The notes beneath the pieces were generated by a model. That model was not told the origin of the DNA. It did no database searches and was given only the letters and a program-made list of their open reading frames with translations. Source: Archilochus colubris (taxonomy: Eukaryota; Chordata; Aves; Apodiformes; Trochilidae). From it: a stretch of DNA of 64,000 nt. The stretch covers positions 65,939,709 through 66,003,708 of the forward strand of contig CM041084.1 of assembly GCA_023079485.1 (NCBI GenBank), read 5' to 3'. Each line of letters begins with the position of its first letter. The stretch's first letter is position 1. Below are positions 51,352 to 62,866 of this stretch, piece by piece. Position numbers and translations under genes: made by a program.

Positions 51352-51420
51352 GGAATCAATAGCTTGTATAGTTTGGAATCAATAGCTTGTATAGTTTGGA
51401 ATCAATAGCTTGTATAGTTA
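51352..51420 (+). repeat. 23-bp minisatellite, three copies
   Basis: Three head-to-tail 23-bp units begin GGAATCAATAGCTTGTATAG at 51,352, 51,375 and 51,398. They are identical except for the last base of the third unit. This implies recent duplication, and copy number may vary between individuals. Confidence 0.95.
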
Positions 51421-54400
51421 AGACATGAAGGAAAGCAGAATAAGAGAGGATCTCCAGGAGCTAGGCTTCAGAAACACATCCCTCAGACTCATTTGGCTAG
51501 TTGAGATGCATCTTATGCTTCATCCTCCCAGATATGGAATGAAATAAGACACTAAAGTTTTTTGCCATTTCATATCAGTTATGCCTCCATGCAAGGACAA
51601 TAAACATTCTCTGAAGTCACATACTACCCCAATCACTGTAATTAAAATAATTACAATTATTAATCAGCACAGTGTTTTTAAATGTTTCACCTAGCCTCAA
51701 TTTTAATTTCAATACAAGAGTGGACTTCTAAGAAAAGTGTGGAGTATTTCATAGCCTAAGCTTTTCACATGCCCATCTTCATCCAGTCATTGAAAAACAG
51801 AGGATAAGAATTTCTTGCCTTAAATAGATGTAAATAATATTTTATTACTCCTTTATGTAATGTACAGTTGTGTAAATTGTATTTCATTACTCATTTATGC
51901 AACTGTGTTTTAGGAAGTGCAAGGACACTGTAGAGGCATAAAATAAACTCATTCAGGACTTTTTATTTCCTGGTGCTCAACAATTTTAGCATCTTCAGTA
52001 ATGCAGAGACCAGAACAGAGATTTTTTTATATATATACACTGAAAAGTCCAAATTTCAATCTTGCTTTGGAAAGAAAAAAAAAATAAATCTCACATTGTC
52101 CAGAGAATAATGCTCTTGTTTTTCTTTCCTGGAAAAATACCATTTACAATTAACAGAACCACTGTGGATTAAAGCATCCTCTCAACAGCTGACACTGATT
52201 ATATAGCTCACTCGTTACTTCTGACAGAGTAAACTCAAGCCATCATTGCCAAGTGCCAGTAGAACAGTTCTGCCAGAGTGGAATAAGGGACCTGACACAG
52301 CTAGAACCCAACTCTCAGCATGGCTCTACCTACAGAAGAACTGGTACAGTTAAAACTCCCCAGCAAAAGAAGCCAGTAAAATAAGAGCATTGATGAATCC
52401 ACTGCATTTAAACAGAGAGCAAACCTAAGGAAAAGAGGTGTTCTATAACAGTCTTACATGGCTTATGAGAATAGCTTGTGCTTTTAGCAAGTTCCTTTCC
52501 AAAGCACACTCTAATTCAGCTGTGATTTTTTTTCTTGGCCAGCAGGATAATAAATTAAGAGTGTTCAAGCAATCAGAAATCTGGGAAAAACCAAGCACCT
52601 GCTGGGAGGAAACTAGGAGAAGTTTAGTACCTGCTTTAAGGTCTCCAGCAAGCAAAGCAAGAGGACCCACAAGGCATCAAGGATGGACAGCACAGTCCCA
52701 AGACTGCACAGAGCCTCAGGCACCTGAGGAACAGAGGAACTGGAACCTTTTTTTCCCCAGACTTATCTGCTTAGAAAGCTCATACGACTCACAATGAGCT
52801 CTCGCAGGAGTAATCTGCTGACCATTCACTGTCAAGGCTGACAGTCCTAAGAAACTTCTCCTTTTCCAGGAAACGTGGCCCAAGCAATCCACTTCAAATG
52901 AACTCAACATCAGTAAAAACAAAGCAGCAGTTTCCTGGTTTACAGCATTGGTAGCTTCTGTCCTGTTAATCCCAATTGTCACAACAGCCCAGTGCTGTTC
53001 CCTGCTGACATCTCTCTTCCCATATGAAGAGAAAAAACACAGTAAGACTAAAAATGTGTTTGGATTCATTAAAAAGGGTGTCTGGGATGCTTATGCTCTC
53101 CTGTTACATTTACTGTGACACTTCAAAATAAACACCAAAGGTGAACCTAGGACATTATTTTTTTTACCCCTCCCGAAGTTACTTCTTCACAAATGTGATC
53201 CATCACAAAGTATGATTTCAATTTTTACACTAGTGTGTTTAAATAGATTTTGCTCAGCTTGCATTTAAAAATCAACAAATTAGTATATAGGCCATTTCCT
53301 GGGGCTTAATAAGAATGACCAGCTGTGAAGAACCGATGGACTCAGGAACAGCTGGGAACCACTAATCTCTCTGTACAAAATGAAAAAAAAAAATTAAGCT
53401 TTTCCTTAGTGTCTTAGAGAGATCTAGTTGGGTCTGCCAGCATATACCATCTATAAAGACTTAATTCACAGAACCCTGCAAGCTTCAAGTTGTTTGAAAA
53501 CTCCCTTGGTAGCCCTTTTTCAAAAAAACACTTCTAATTAGGCAGTAATTAGGATTAAATGAGAACAGAGAAAAATTAAGTTTTCTTGAGATAAAAAGTT
53601 TCAAATGTACCAAGAAATGAAAAACAGAAATAAAACTATCCTCAGGGTAAGGGACTAGCCTGCAAACCTTCTGGGAAGGGACTGTCCTTTAAGATGTATT
53701 TGAACATCATCTGGCGAAATGGTTCAGATTTCTAGGCACTGCTGTTACACAAAACAATAAAAATAGCTGCAGGAATTTACACAGTACTACTCCAAACAAC
53801 TCAAGCAAAATGGGGAGTACCATTCAAAGACAGAATTGCATTCCTGGTCAATATTTCACTACATATAGCTGAAAATACAGTATTTTCCCTTTAAATAGCA
53901 CTGTGGAGGGAGCCGATTCTTGAAATGTGGAAGAAACAACACGGATTATTTTTAATTTGTTTCATCCTAGTTTCTTCAACAATGTCATTTGCACTTACGC
54001 AAATTATTATTAATTTATGCTGGACCTGTACACAGACTCATCTTTCTTTCTGCATTGTATTGGTAGAAACATTAACAATGAAAGCTCTCCCACTAGAGAA
54101 AGAGAGCAGAGACCCCCATGGTGGGACATAATCTGTGAAGAGATCCGTTGATCCTGTACAGCTATCTGTTTACACACTTGGGGATAGCAAGGCTAATAGT
54201 GGTGGGAACAGGGTATTTTGTCATATATTATTATTCTGGAATGAGAGTGAGGAAAAACTGCTGGCTTTCCTCCTCGAGTTATTGTATTTTCAATTGCTTG
54301 CAAGGTCCCCCAGAGCCCAGAGAGGTATTCTGTTAAACACTGAAATAAATACAAACTGCTCTCTGATTGGCCAGAGATGCATAATTTCTACTACCCCCAG

Positions 54401-54887
54401 ATGTATCCATCTAGGATGTGCTTATTTGTATGATATGTGAACTAATTGTTTAACACTACTCCAGAACATAGTATTGTTCACCCAGAGAAAGCTACACAAT
54501 AGAAATTTATTGACTCATCACACTACTATTTTTTAGCCAATTGTGTGCCAGGATTTTTCCTTCGGATATATAACAATAGCAAAAAGACACTTCATCTCCT
54601 CGGGACTATGACTCTCCTGGGTGGCAAAATTAAAATCAGTCTCTATAAAACACACTTGTGACAGCTCACAGCAACCCCAAATTGCACAAAGGGCAGCCTT
54701 TATTCTGACGGACTATTAGCAGTGATCTGAAAAACTGAAGGGGGACAGAGGGAGCGTTGAGCAAAACCAAGTGCTGCGTGGGCCAGCACAAAAGCTTTTC
54801 ACTATCCATGTCCCACTGAGAGCTTTCATGCAGGACAGTGCTCAGCACCAAAAACGGGGTCCAGAGCTGAGTGGACGGCAGCAATTA
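51421..54887. other. Non-coding 5' flank
   Basis: No supported gene or transposon. Overlapping frames at 52.4-53.1 kb have no recognisable domains. Confidence 0.55.
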
Positions 54888-55435
54888 CAGAATCACACGT
54901 AATCACAGTATCAGCCGGGTTGGAAAGGACCTCTGAGATCATGAAGTCCAACCTGTACAGCTGTAGTTACCAGACCATGGCACTGAGTGCCACATCCAGT
55001 CTGATCTTAAAAACCTCCAGGGACACAGAATCCACCACCTCCCTGAGCAGCCCATTCCAATGCCTGATCACTCTCTATATAAAGAATTTCTTCCTAATAT
55101 CCAACCTAAACCTCCCCCGGCACAACTTAAGACCGTGCCCTCTTGTCTTGCTGAGAGTTGCCTGGCAAAAGAGACCAACCCCCCCCTGGCTACACCCTCC
55201 TTTCAGGGAGTTGTAGAGAGTCATGAGGTCTCCTCTGAGCCTCCTCTTCTCCAGCCTGAACAGCCCCAGCTCCCTCAGCCCTTCCTCATAGGACTTGTGC
55301 TGGATCCCTTCACAGCCTCCTTGCTCTTCTCTGGACCCACTCCAGCACCTCAATCTCCTTCCTGAATTGAGGTACCCAGAACTGCCCAGTACTCAAGGTG
55401 TGGCCTCACCATCACTGAGTACAATTGTGGTAACC
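54888..55435 (-). mobile_element. CR1 LINE, 3' half-kilobase
   Basis: Antisense CR1 landmarks are all in order: CAGAATCACACGTAATCACA, GGGTTGGAAAGGACCTCTGA, CTGAGCAGCCCATTCCAATG, GAGGTCTCCTCTGAGCCTCC and AGTACTCAAGGTGTGGCCTC. On the minus strand, frames give [33 protein letters not shown] and NSLKGGC, conserved CR1 ORF2 C-terminal motifs. The 5' end is truncated about 75 bp from a GC-rich island. Confidence 0.94.
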
Positions 55436-55509
55436 AGCGAATGATGACACTTGGCAGCAAGCCACCGTCCTTAAAATAAACCAATACTAGCGGTGACCTA
55501 CTAATTTTA

Positions 55510-55900
55510 TTTCTTTGGAGGCAGCTGCCAGGTGGAAGGGACCGCCGGGCCTTTCCCTCTCCCTCTGCTGCTGTGCGGGAGGCTGGAGGCGGGCGGAAAG
55601 GCCCTCCCGCACAGCTCTGGGAGAAGGAGGCTGGATTTTCCCCGGTTATCCCATCAAACAGCACAAAACCCCAGAGATCAACAGGGGGAAAAAAAAAAAA
55701 AAAAAAAAGCCACATAAGCGTGTGTGTGCGTGTGGAGGAGCTGCCCTCTGCCGGCGGCCCGGGCCGAGCCGCGGTCCGTAGCGGGAATGGGCCCATGGGG
55801 CTCAGGGCGAGCGGCCGGGCCGGGGCTGCTACCGCACACCTATCCCGGAGCCTCCGCCTGGCCCAGGTCCTTATCGCGGGTCAGAGCTTGGGCTGCGTCC
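55510..55900. promoter_or_regulatory. Small intergenic CpG island
   Basis: About 390 bp is strikingly richer in G+C and CpG than its surroundings (for example GGAGGCGGGCGG, GCCGGCGGCCCGGGCCGAGC, GCGAGCGGCCGGGCCGG). It is interrupted by A20 at 55,689-55,708 and a GTGTGTGTGCGTGTG stretch. CpG islands outside known exons often mark promoters of unannotated or non-coding transcripts. I see no convincing coding exon, and frames here contain only low-complexity sequence. Confidence 0.65.
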
Positions 55901-58393
55901 CTTTCTTTGAGATCTGGGTCCAAATGAGCAGCTAAGAGTACAAACATGTATATAAATTGTATATGTTCACACCACCCTCACCCAAAATCTCAGCCTTCAA
56001 TTTTGGTCTCCTCACCCAAAATCTCCATGATTTTGGAGAGGCACAAAGGTGGAGCAGAGAATTTAATGGTGTTACCTCCCAGCTTAAACAGTATGGTTAG
56101 GCATTTAACTGATCCATTTGTATAGATGGCAAGATAGGAAAAGAATGGTGGGGATGCTCTGGTAACTGCATTGCACGAATGGCGCAGAGGCTCTGGCTGC
56201 TGCACTCGAGGTGCTGGCAACCATCCCCAACAGCCGGTGAGACAGTTGGTTTGGGTTGTTTCAGGTTGTTTTTTTCTAAATTTGAATTAAACCTAGCAGG
56301 CTGTAGCTGCCACATCCACCCCCAGGGGACAATAGCTTCAGTCAGCACAAACACTTAGCCCTAAGGAACAGATCTCTGGCTGACTTGTGATGAACTCGCG
56401 CTGCCTCTTCCTCTATGCGGCTTCCCAACTGCATGAGCCACGTCCACACAGGATCCTGCTGCTCAGGGTTTAGTGTTTACATCACCCTTGTGTAATAACT
56501 AAAGCAGATAACCTGCATTTCAGAGGTCCCAGCATGAACGTATCCACAGCTGCAGACATCATGTAATAAATAGTGTATCTCTGCAAAAGAAGCTTTTGTG
56601 CTTCCTACAGATACTCCTGGCTTGATTTTTGCTAAATACTTCTTCTCAAGAGACATCCCATTGAAAGTTCTTTTTACTCCAGAAACACCCACTTTACTTT
56701 TGAATTCTGCTAGTCTCAGCTCATATGAGCAAAGAAGCCAGCTTTGAAGGAGAAGTTAGTATTTTGAGCAATTTTCCTTTATGAAATCTCAAGCATGTGC
56801 TGGTACTTAGCCTTCTTTGGGCTATTTGTGTATATTCTTGCTTTCTTTTTTCCCATAGCCTCTTACAAGATAAAAGAAACAGCCAAATAATAAATATTTT
56901 ATGTCCAAAAAGAGATAGGAGTACATTACAGAGTGGTTCCCCTGCTCTTGCAATCCAGCTCTGACTTGAGATATGGGCTCTTTACTAGAGCTTGGACTAG
57001 AACAGTCCTTTGTAGCCTGCTGTGATATAGATTCAGCTATAGCACCGTCTGTTAGTAACACACTCATCCTCACTTCACATCATGCATGTGAAAACTTCCA
57101 TATGTTCAGATATCACTTTTAAAGTGTGGCTTCCTGTTTGCCTTTTCAGTAAATGCTCTTATAAAGTCTGCAATCCATAAGCACCCTGCAGCAAGTCTGG
57201 ACTAGATTTAAAATTTCACTTTCAGGTACTATCCCAATATCTAGTGTATAACACATACTTTTCTTATTCTTAACCAGAGTACATTTTTAGTCCTTATTGC
57301 ATCAAATCCTTGTTCCAATCAATTTGTGCCCTTCTAGTCTGTTGTTTTATAAGGGAAATTTGGGAGAAAATCCTCTAGTATGCATTATATCAAACTTATT
57401 AATGTTACATTCACCTTTTGAATTTTTATTGAAGATTCTACATTCTCCTGTGAGACTGTCACACTGGAGAATGTAAACAAAACTAGAGGGTGAGAGAAGG
57501 GAAGATGTCCTTTATTTCACTAGCAAAAATTTCATCCCCACTTCTGATCTTCAGGATGACAATAATCAGTACAATTCCCATATACACCTACTGTCTTTAA
57601 TAAATTTTTGGCAGAATTTCCAGCCTTTTGCAATGGCAAAAGTTTAAAAGGCTGTTCTTTACACCACTCTCAATCTGGATGAATCATTTGGCAAATTGCA
57701 ATGCATTTTTTATTATTGTATTTCAGGGAATGTTGTACCTCTCCAGAAGTAATACTTGCCCAGTCGCAGAAGTCTCCAGGTTTCCAGCACAATAGCTCAT
57801 GAGTAATGGAGGTTGTTATGGTAGCCTCTTTTTAGTACCTGTAGAAATCCTCCAACAATTTATTTGCAAGGAGCTTAGCCATGACCCAGAGCAGATCTCT
57901 GAACATGAGAAGCCATCTGCATACCTAACTTGGATTAATACCTGGAGCTTTGGGAAGTGATTTAAGAAAGATGTGTATAGTAGTGTGATACTTAAAAAGG
58001 CTGTGAACGTTTTTTTTTTTTTTTTCTTTTTACACAGAAGCCCTGAAAACATCCCCCTCCTAAAAAATCAGAGGGGCAGAAGCTTGAACTTTTGTCAGTG
58101 GTGGTATTTTTCAAATTTAAATCCCCTGCATGGTGCACTGTAGAGTGTTGTGTGATGTTAGAGAGAGGTCACTTGTTCTGTGGCATTATAAAGGAAAATC
58201 CATCTGCTAAGGCTCCCCAGGACAAGGCTGTACTGGCTGATATGGCAGTAGGGGGGACTTGCAGCAAGTATATTTTCCTTATTATTCCTCACTATGGCTA
58301 AAAGACATGAAAGACTCATCACAGAGGAAATTGGAGTCTGTACCTCAAACATCTTCCCTTTCTGAAGCAATGAGTTGGGAGAGGGCACAGAAT
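55901..58393. other. Non-coding 5' flank
   Basis: No gene is supported. A T16 run lies at 58,010-58,025. Confidence 0.55.
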
Positions 58394-58651
58394 CTTAAGG
58401 GCACAGTCTTAAGTTGTGCTGGGGGAGGTTTAGGTTGGACATTAGGAAGAATTTCTTTACCAAGAGGGTGATCAAGCATTGGAATGGGCTGCCCTGGGAA
58501 GTAGTGGATTCTCCATCCCTGGAGATATTTAAAAAGAGACTGGATGTGGCACTCAGTGCCATGGTCTGGTAACTGCAGCAGTAGTGGATCAAGGGTTGGA
58601 CTTGATGATCTCTGAGGTCCCTTCCATCCCAGTCAATTCTATGATTCTATG
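58394..58651 (+). mobile_element. CR1 LINE 3'-end fragment
   Basis: GGGCACAGTCTTAAGTTGTG, GGTTTAGGTTGGACATTAGG, GGAATGGGCTGCCCTGGGAA, ATGATCTCTGAGGTCCC and a terminal ATTCTATGATTCTATGA give a sense CR1 copy of about 260 bp, from late ORF2 into the 3' tail. A reverse-complement stretch of the same subfamily is present in the CR1 at 54.9 kb (CACATCCAGTCTGATCTTAA). Confidence 0.95.
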
Positions 58652-58918
58652 AATTTTGCCCAGAGGTCCCTCTCCTACGCTGTGGAAGAAGAGCAGGCAG
58701 GCAGTGCCTGAGGGTACATTACATGTCCTGGTGAGACCTGCCAATCACTCTGTCCACCAAGGAAGTCTTTTCCCTCCTGAAGCATCATGTCCTTAACCCT
58801 CATCACTACTAGGTGGTAAAAGGTCCTGCTAGCTCCAGTCAAGGAGGTGTTTGTGCATGTATGACTAGACTTGTGTTTCATCATTATGAGGAAAGACTTT
58901 TCAAAGGCCATAGAGTGA

Positions 58919-59172
58919 TCAGAAAAGGGGTAATGGCTTTACAGTGAAAAAGGGTAGATTTAGGTTAGACATCAGGAAGAGATTCTTCACTGTGAGGGTA
59001 GAGAGACACTAGCTCAGAGAAGCTGTGGCTGCTCCCACCCTAAAAGTGTTCAAGGTCAGGTTGGGTGGAGCTTGGAGAAACCTGGTCTAGGGAGGTGTCC
59101 CTGCCCATGCAAGGGATCATCCTCTAGATGGCCTTTAGGGTCCCTTCCAGCACAAACTGTTCTATGATTCTA
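58919..59172 (+). mobile_element. CR1 LINE 3'-end fragment
   Basis: GGGGTAATGGCTTTACAGTG, GGTAGATTTAGGTTAGACAT, GAGATTCTTCACTGTGAGGG, AAGTGTTCAAGGTCAGGTTG, GGTGTCCCTGCCCATGCAAG and TGTTCTATGATTCTA are sense CR1. It is a different subfamily from the neighbour 270 bp upstream, so the two are independent insertions in the same orientation. Confidence 0.95.
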
Positions 59173-60009
59173 ACTTGCATTTTTCAAGCCTGCGAGAGCT
59201 ATATAAGAGACCAAACTCTTAAACAAATGGACTCTGGCTATAGAAAAGGAAGGACCAACCCCTGGGTTTCATTTTGGCTAGAAAGTTATAGATGTCAGCT
59301 TGATGTTGAACTTCCCTTCCTCTATGGGAGTATGAAATATGCAAAACTTAAGATGAAATTATTTTACAGTTCACTGATTTCCTTCTCTACTTCTTGTTGG
59401 GGGGTAAGCTGGCAGTAAAAGAGACCCCAATAGCAAAGGTTTGTTTCAGACTGGCAGTGCCATAACCATAAACATAAGGTCTTCAGCAACTAGAGATTAA
59501 AATCTAGTATCCTGCCTTACCATTCCTTCAGTGGTTCTTCCGTTGGGGCTGGCAATTAATGCAACAATTACAAGGTGCTCAGAGTGCAGTATCTCAGAAA
59601 AGAGTCTTGCACTAATTAAACTTTTCTTTGTCTTTGTGGAATGCACAAACTAACATAAAAAATTCTATCAATCACTAACTGATCTCCCATAGGGAATGGA
59701 TGTATAGAGGACAAGCACCATTTCCTTGGTCATCCTGAAAATCAAAACACCAAATAAGCAGTTTGACAATTGTTCACCTGAGTGCCTTACGTCAGAAGGG
59801 TTTGTTTTTACAAGCTTAAAGCTGTAAAGCAAATTAGGTTGTTGGCCATGTACTTTGTTGCCTTGGTCCCCTGACTCTCCAGGATCCTATCTGAAGAGAA
59901 AATAATTAGAAAATTGCATTTGAAATTACTCTCAATGCCATTAATGCGATGCATTCGCTTTTTCTTCCCACCATATTTCAACCACATGTCCCAAGTTTCT
60001 CTTTCCTAA
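59173..60009. other. Non-coding stretch between CR1 copies
   Basis: No feature is supported. The last 60 bp may belong to the CR1 that follows, as its left boundary is not sharp. Confidence 0.5.
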
Positions 60010-60111
60010 ATGACTGTGTTGAGCTCCCCTCAGGCATGACTGGAATGTGGTCATGGATGGTTACGTCCTTTTTAGGAAAGACAGGGCAGCAAGGAGAGGT
60101 GGGGGAGTTGC

Positions 60112-60273
60112 TTCTCTTCATGGTACGGTTGCATGGACAAAGGAGATATACCCCCAGCAATGAGGAAATATAGCTATGGATTTCTGGGCATGGATTTCTG
60201 GCATACATTGTCAAAACTCTCTGGAAAGATGTTAAACCTTTTATTCTGTGTATCAGTCTGCAGTTCCATGCAT
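60112..60273 (+). other. Unrecognised insert within CR1 endonuclease region
   Basis: In CR1 the endonuclease motif GGGVA is normally followed within a few residues by REQLEC. Here about 160 bp of DNA that I cannot match to CR1 separates them. It contains a near-tandem ATGGATTTCTGGGC / ATGGATTTCTGGC, and has the 8-base inverted pair TGCATGGA (60,130) and TCCATGCA (60,265) near its ends. The same segment, inverted, is at 48,436-48,597. Confidence 0.65.
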
Positions 60274-61292
60274 AAGAGAGCAACTTGAATGTTAGTGACT
60301 TCTGTCCAGGGGTAAATGAGGAGCAAGTTGAGAGTTTGCGGGTGAAAATTACAAGGCAGGATCATGTGGGGGATACTGTGGTGGGTGTCTATTACAGAAC
60401 ATCTGATCAGAATGAGGAAGTCGATGAGGCCTTCTACAGGCAGCTGGTAGCAGCTCTGTGATCACAGGCCCTGGTTCTCATGGAAGGTTTTAACTACCCA
60501 GATATCTGCTGGAAGGGCTACTCAGCCAGCCATCATTCACAGTTCCTCCAGTGCACCGATGATAACTTCTTGATGCAATTGGTGGAGGAGTTAGGATCTT
60601 GTCCTAACCAAGGAGGGTCTGGTTGAAGCTGTGAAGGTTGAGGGCAACCTTGGCTGCAGTGACCATGAGATGGTGGAGTTCAGGATCTTATGTGGTACAA
60701 ACAGGATTCCAAGTAGATTGAGAAGTCTGAACTTCAGAAAGGCCAACTTCACCCTCTTCAAACAATTGCTACTGGAAATCCTATGGGACAGGGTGCTAGA
60801 AGATAAAGGGGCCCAAGATGGTTGGTTAACATTCAAAGATCACTTCTTCCAAGATCAAGGCTGGTGCATTGCAATGGGAAGGAAATCAAGAAAGGGAATT
60901 TAGAGACCAGTATGGTTAAACAAGGAACTGCTAGGTAAACACGAATGGAAGAAGAGAACCTATAGATTGTGGAAGAAAGGGCTGGCCACTTCAGAAGAAT
61001 GAGACTCCTGTCCAAGAATGCAGAGAGGAAACTAGGAAAGCTAAAGCCTCCTTGGAATTAAACCTTGCAAAAGAGGTTAAGGACAACAGGAAGGGCTTCT
61101 TCAAATACACAGCAAATAAAACCAACACTGGAGGCAATGCAGGCCCACTGCTGAATGAGGTGGGTGGCATGGTGACAGAGGATAAAAAGAAGGCAGAATT
61201 GCTGAACACCTTCTTTGCCTCTGTGCATACTGCTGGAGGATGTCCTCAGGAGCCCCAGGCACCTAAGGCTGCTGAAGAAGTCAGGGTAAAGG

Positions 61293-62775
61293 ATGAGTGC
61301 CTTGGTTGATAAGGGCTGGGTTAAGGATCAGTTAATAGGGCTGGACATCCATAAATCCATGGGTCCTGATGGAATGCACCCACAGGTGCTGAGGAAACCA
61401 GCAGATGTCATTGCTAGGCTGCTCTCTATCATCTTTGGAAAGTTGTTGGGAACAGGAGAGATGCCTGAGGACTGGATGAAAGCAAACATCACTCCAATCT
61501 CCAGGAAAGGCAAGAAAGAGGACACAGGTAACTACAGACTGGTCAGTCTCACCTCCATCCCTGGAAAGGTGTTGGAACAACTCATTCTTGGTGCTGTTTC
61601 CAAGCACATCAAGGACAAGAGGTTTATCAGGAGCAGTCAACATGTCCTGTCTGACCAACCTGATAGCCTTCTATGTGAATATAACCAGGTGGATGGATGA
61701 TGGCAGATTTCTTGATTTCAGGAAGGCATTTGACACCATCTCCCACAGCATCCTTGGAGCTAAACTGAAGAAGTGTGGCCTGGATGATTGGGCAGCAAGG
61801 TGGATCAGGAGCTGGTTGAAGGATAGAAGCCAGAGAGTTGTAATCAATGAGATGGAGTCTAGTTGGAAGTCTGTTTCTAGTGGAGTCCCTCAAGGGTCCT
61901 TACTGGGACCAGTGCTATTCAATATATTTATTGGTGACCTGGATGAGGGAATAGAGTGTACTATCAGCAAGTTTGCTGATCACACAAAAGTGGGAGGAGT
62001 GGCATACACCCCAGAAGGCTGTGCTGCCATTCATAGGGACCTAGACAGACTGAAGAGTTGGGCAGGGAGAAATTTAATGTATTACAAGAAGGGCAAGTAT
62101 GAAGTCTTGCATCTGTGAAAGAACAACCTCAGGTATCAGTATAGGCTGGGGAATGAGCTGTTGGAGAGAAGCACAGGGGAGAGGGACCTGGGGGTGCTGG
62201 TGGATGGATGGATGACCATGAGCCAACAATGTGTCCTTGTGGCAAAGAAGTCCAATGGCATCCTGGGGTGCATTAGAAGGGGGGTGGTTAGTAGGTCGAG
62301 AGAGGTTCTCCTCCCTCTCTACTCTGCCCAGGTGAGGCCACATCTGGAATATTGCGTCCAGTTCTGGGCCCCTCAGTTCCAGAAGGACAGGGAACTGCTT
62401 GAAAGAGTCCAGCACAGAGTGACCAAGATGATTAAAGGAGTGGAACATCTCCTTTACAAGGAGAGACTGAAAGAGCTGTCTCTCTTCACCTTGGAGAAGA
62501 GGAGAATGAAGGGTGACCTCATTAATGCTTATAAATACGTAAGGGGCAAGTGCCAGGAGGGCAGAGTCAAGTTTTCCTCAGGGGTGACTAACAATAGGAC
62601 AAGGGGCAATGGGTATAAACTGGAGCACAGGTGGTTCCATATAAATATTAGGAAGAATTTTTTCCCTGTCAGGGTGACAGTGCTCTGGCACAGCCTGCCC
62701 AGGGAGGCTGTGGAGTTTCCTTCCCTGGAGATACTCAAAGCCCACCTGGACACATTCCTGTGTGACTTCCTGTAG
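61293..62775 (+). pseudogene. CR1 ORF2 reverse transcriptase and C-terminal region (broken)
   Basis: It encoded the reverse transcriptase that copies CR1 RNA at the insertion site. Visible motifs are GPDGMHPQVLRK and [13 protein letters not shown], then after a frameshift with loss of residues near 61,645, [10 protein letters not shown] (61,708), GVPQGS (61,882-61,899) and the catalytic motif at 61,972-61,983. That motif reads FADH where active CR1 has FADD, so a catalytic Asp has become His. A stop (TGA) follows LHL near 62,116. After it the same frame continues through DLGVLVD, VRPHLEYCVQFWAPQ and LPREAVEFPSLEIL to the normal stop at 62,773-62,775. All changes look like ordinary decay. Confidence 0.9.
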
Positions 62776-62866
62776 GTGACCCTGCTCCAGCAGGGGGGGA
62801 GGTGGACTCTGTGATCTGCTGAGGTCCCTTCCAACCCCTAACTTTCTATGGTTCTGTGATTCTGTG

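Larger units (their letters stand above)
60010..62866 (+). mobile_element. CR1 LINE, 2.9 kb, 5'-truncated, inactive
   Basis: This is the longest element in the window. From left to right it has part of the ORF2 endonuclease (DWNVVMDGYVLFRKDR at about 60,040), an unrecognised insert (60,112-60,273), more endonuclease (REQLEC; VGVYYRTSDQNEEVDEAFYR; GFNYPDICWK; DDNFLMQLVEE; CSDHEMVEF), the reverse-transcriptase region, the ORF2 C-terminus (ending CDFL) and a 3' tail ending TTCTGTGATTCTGTG. The frame is broken by several stops and shifts. Non-LTR elements of this type copy themselves by target-primed reverse transcription; this copy cannot, lacking its 5' end and an intact ORF2. Confidence 0.95.

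Noticed and set aside
55350..55796. 148-codon minus open frame across the CpG island
   Set aside because: It joins a CR1 ORF2 remnant ([13 protein letters not shown]) to low-complexity translation of the island and a poly-Phe stretch from the A20 run.
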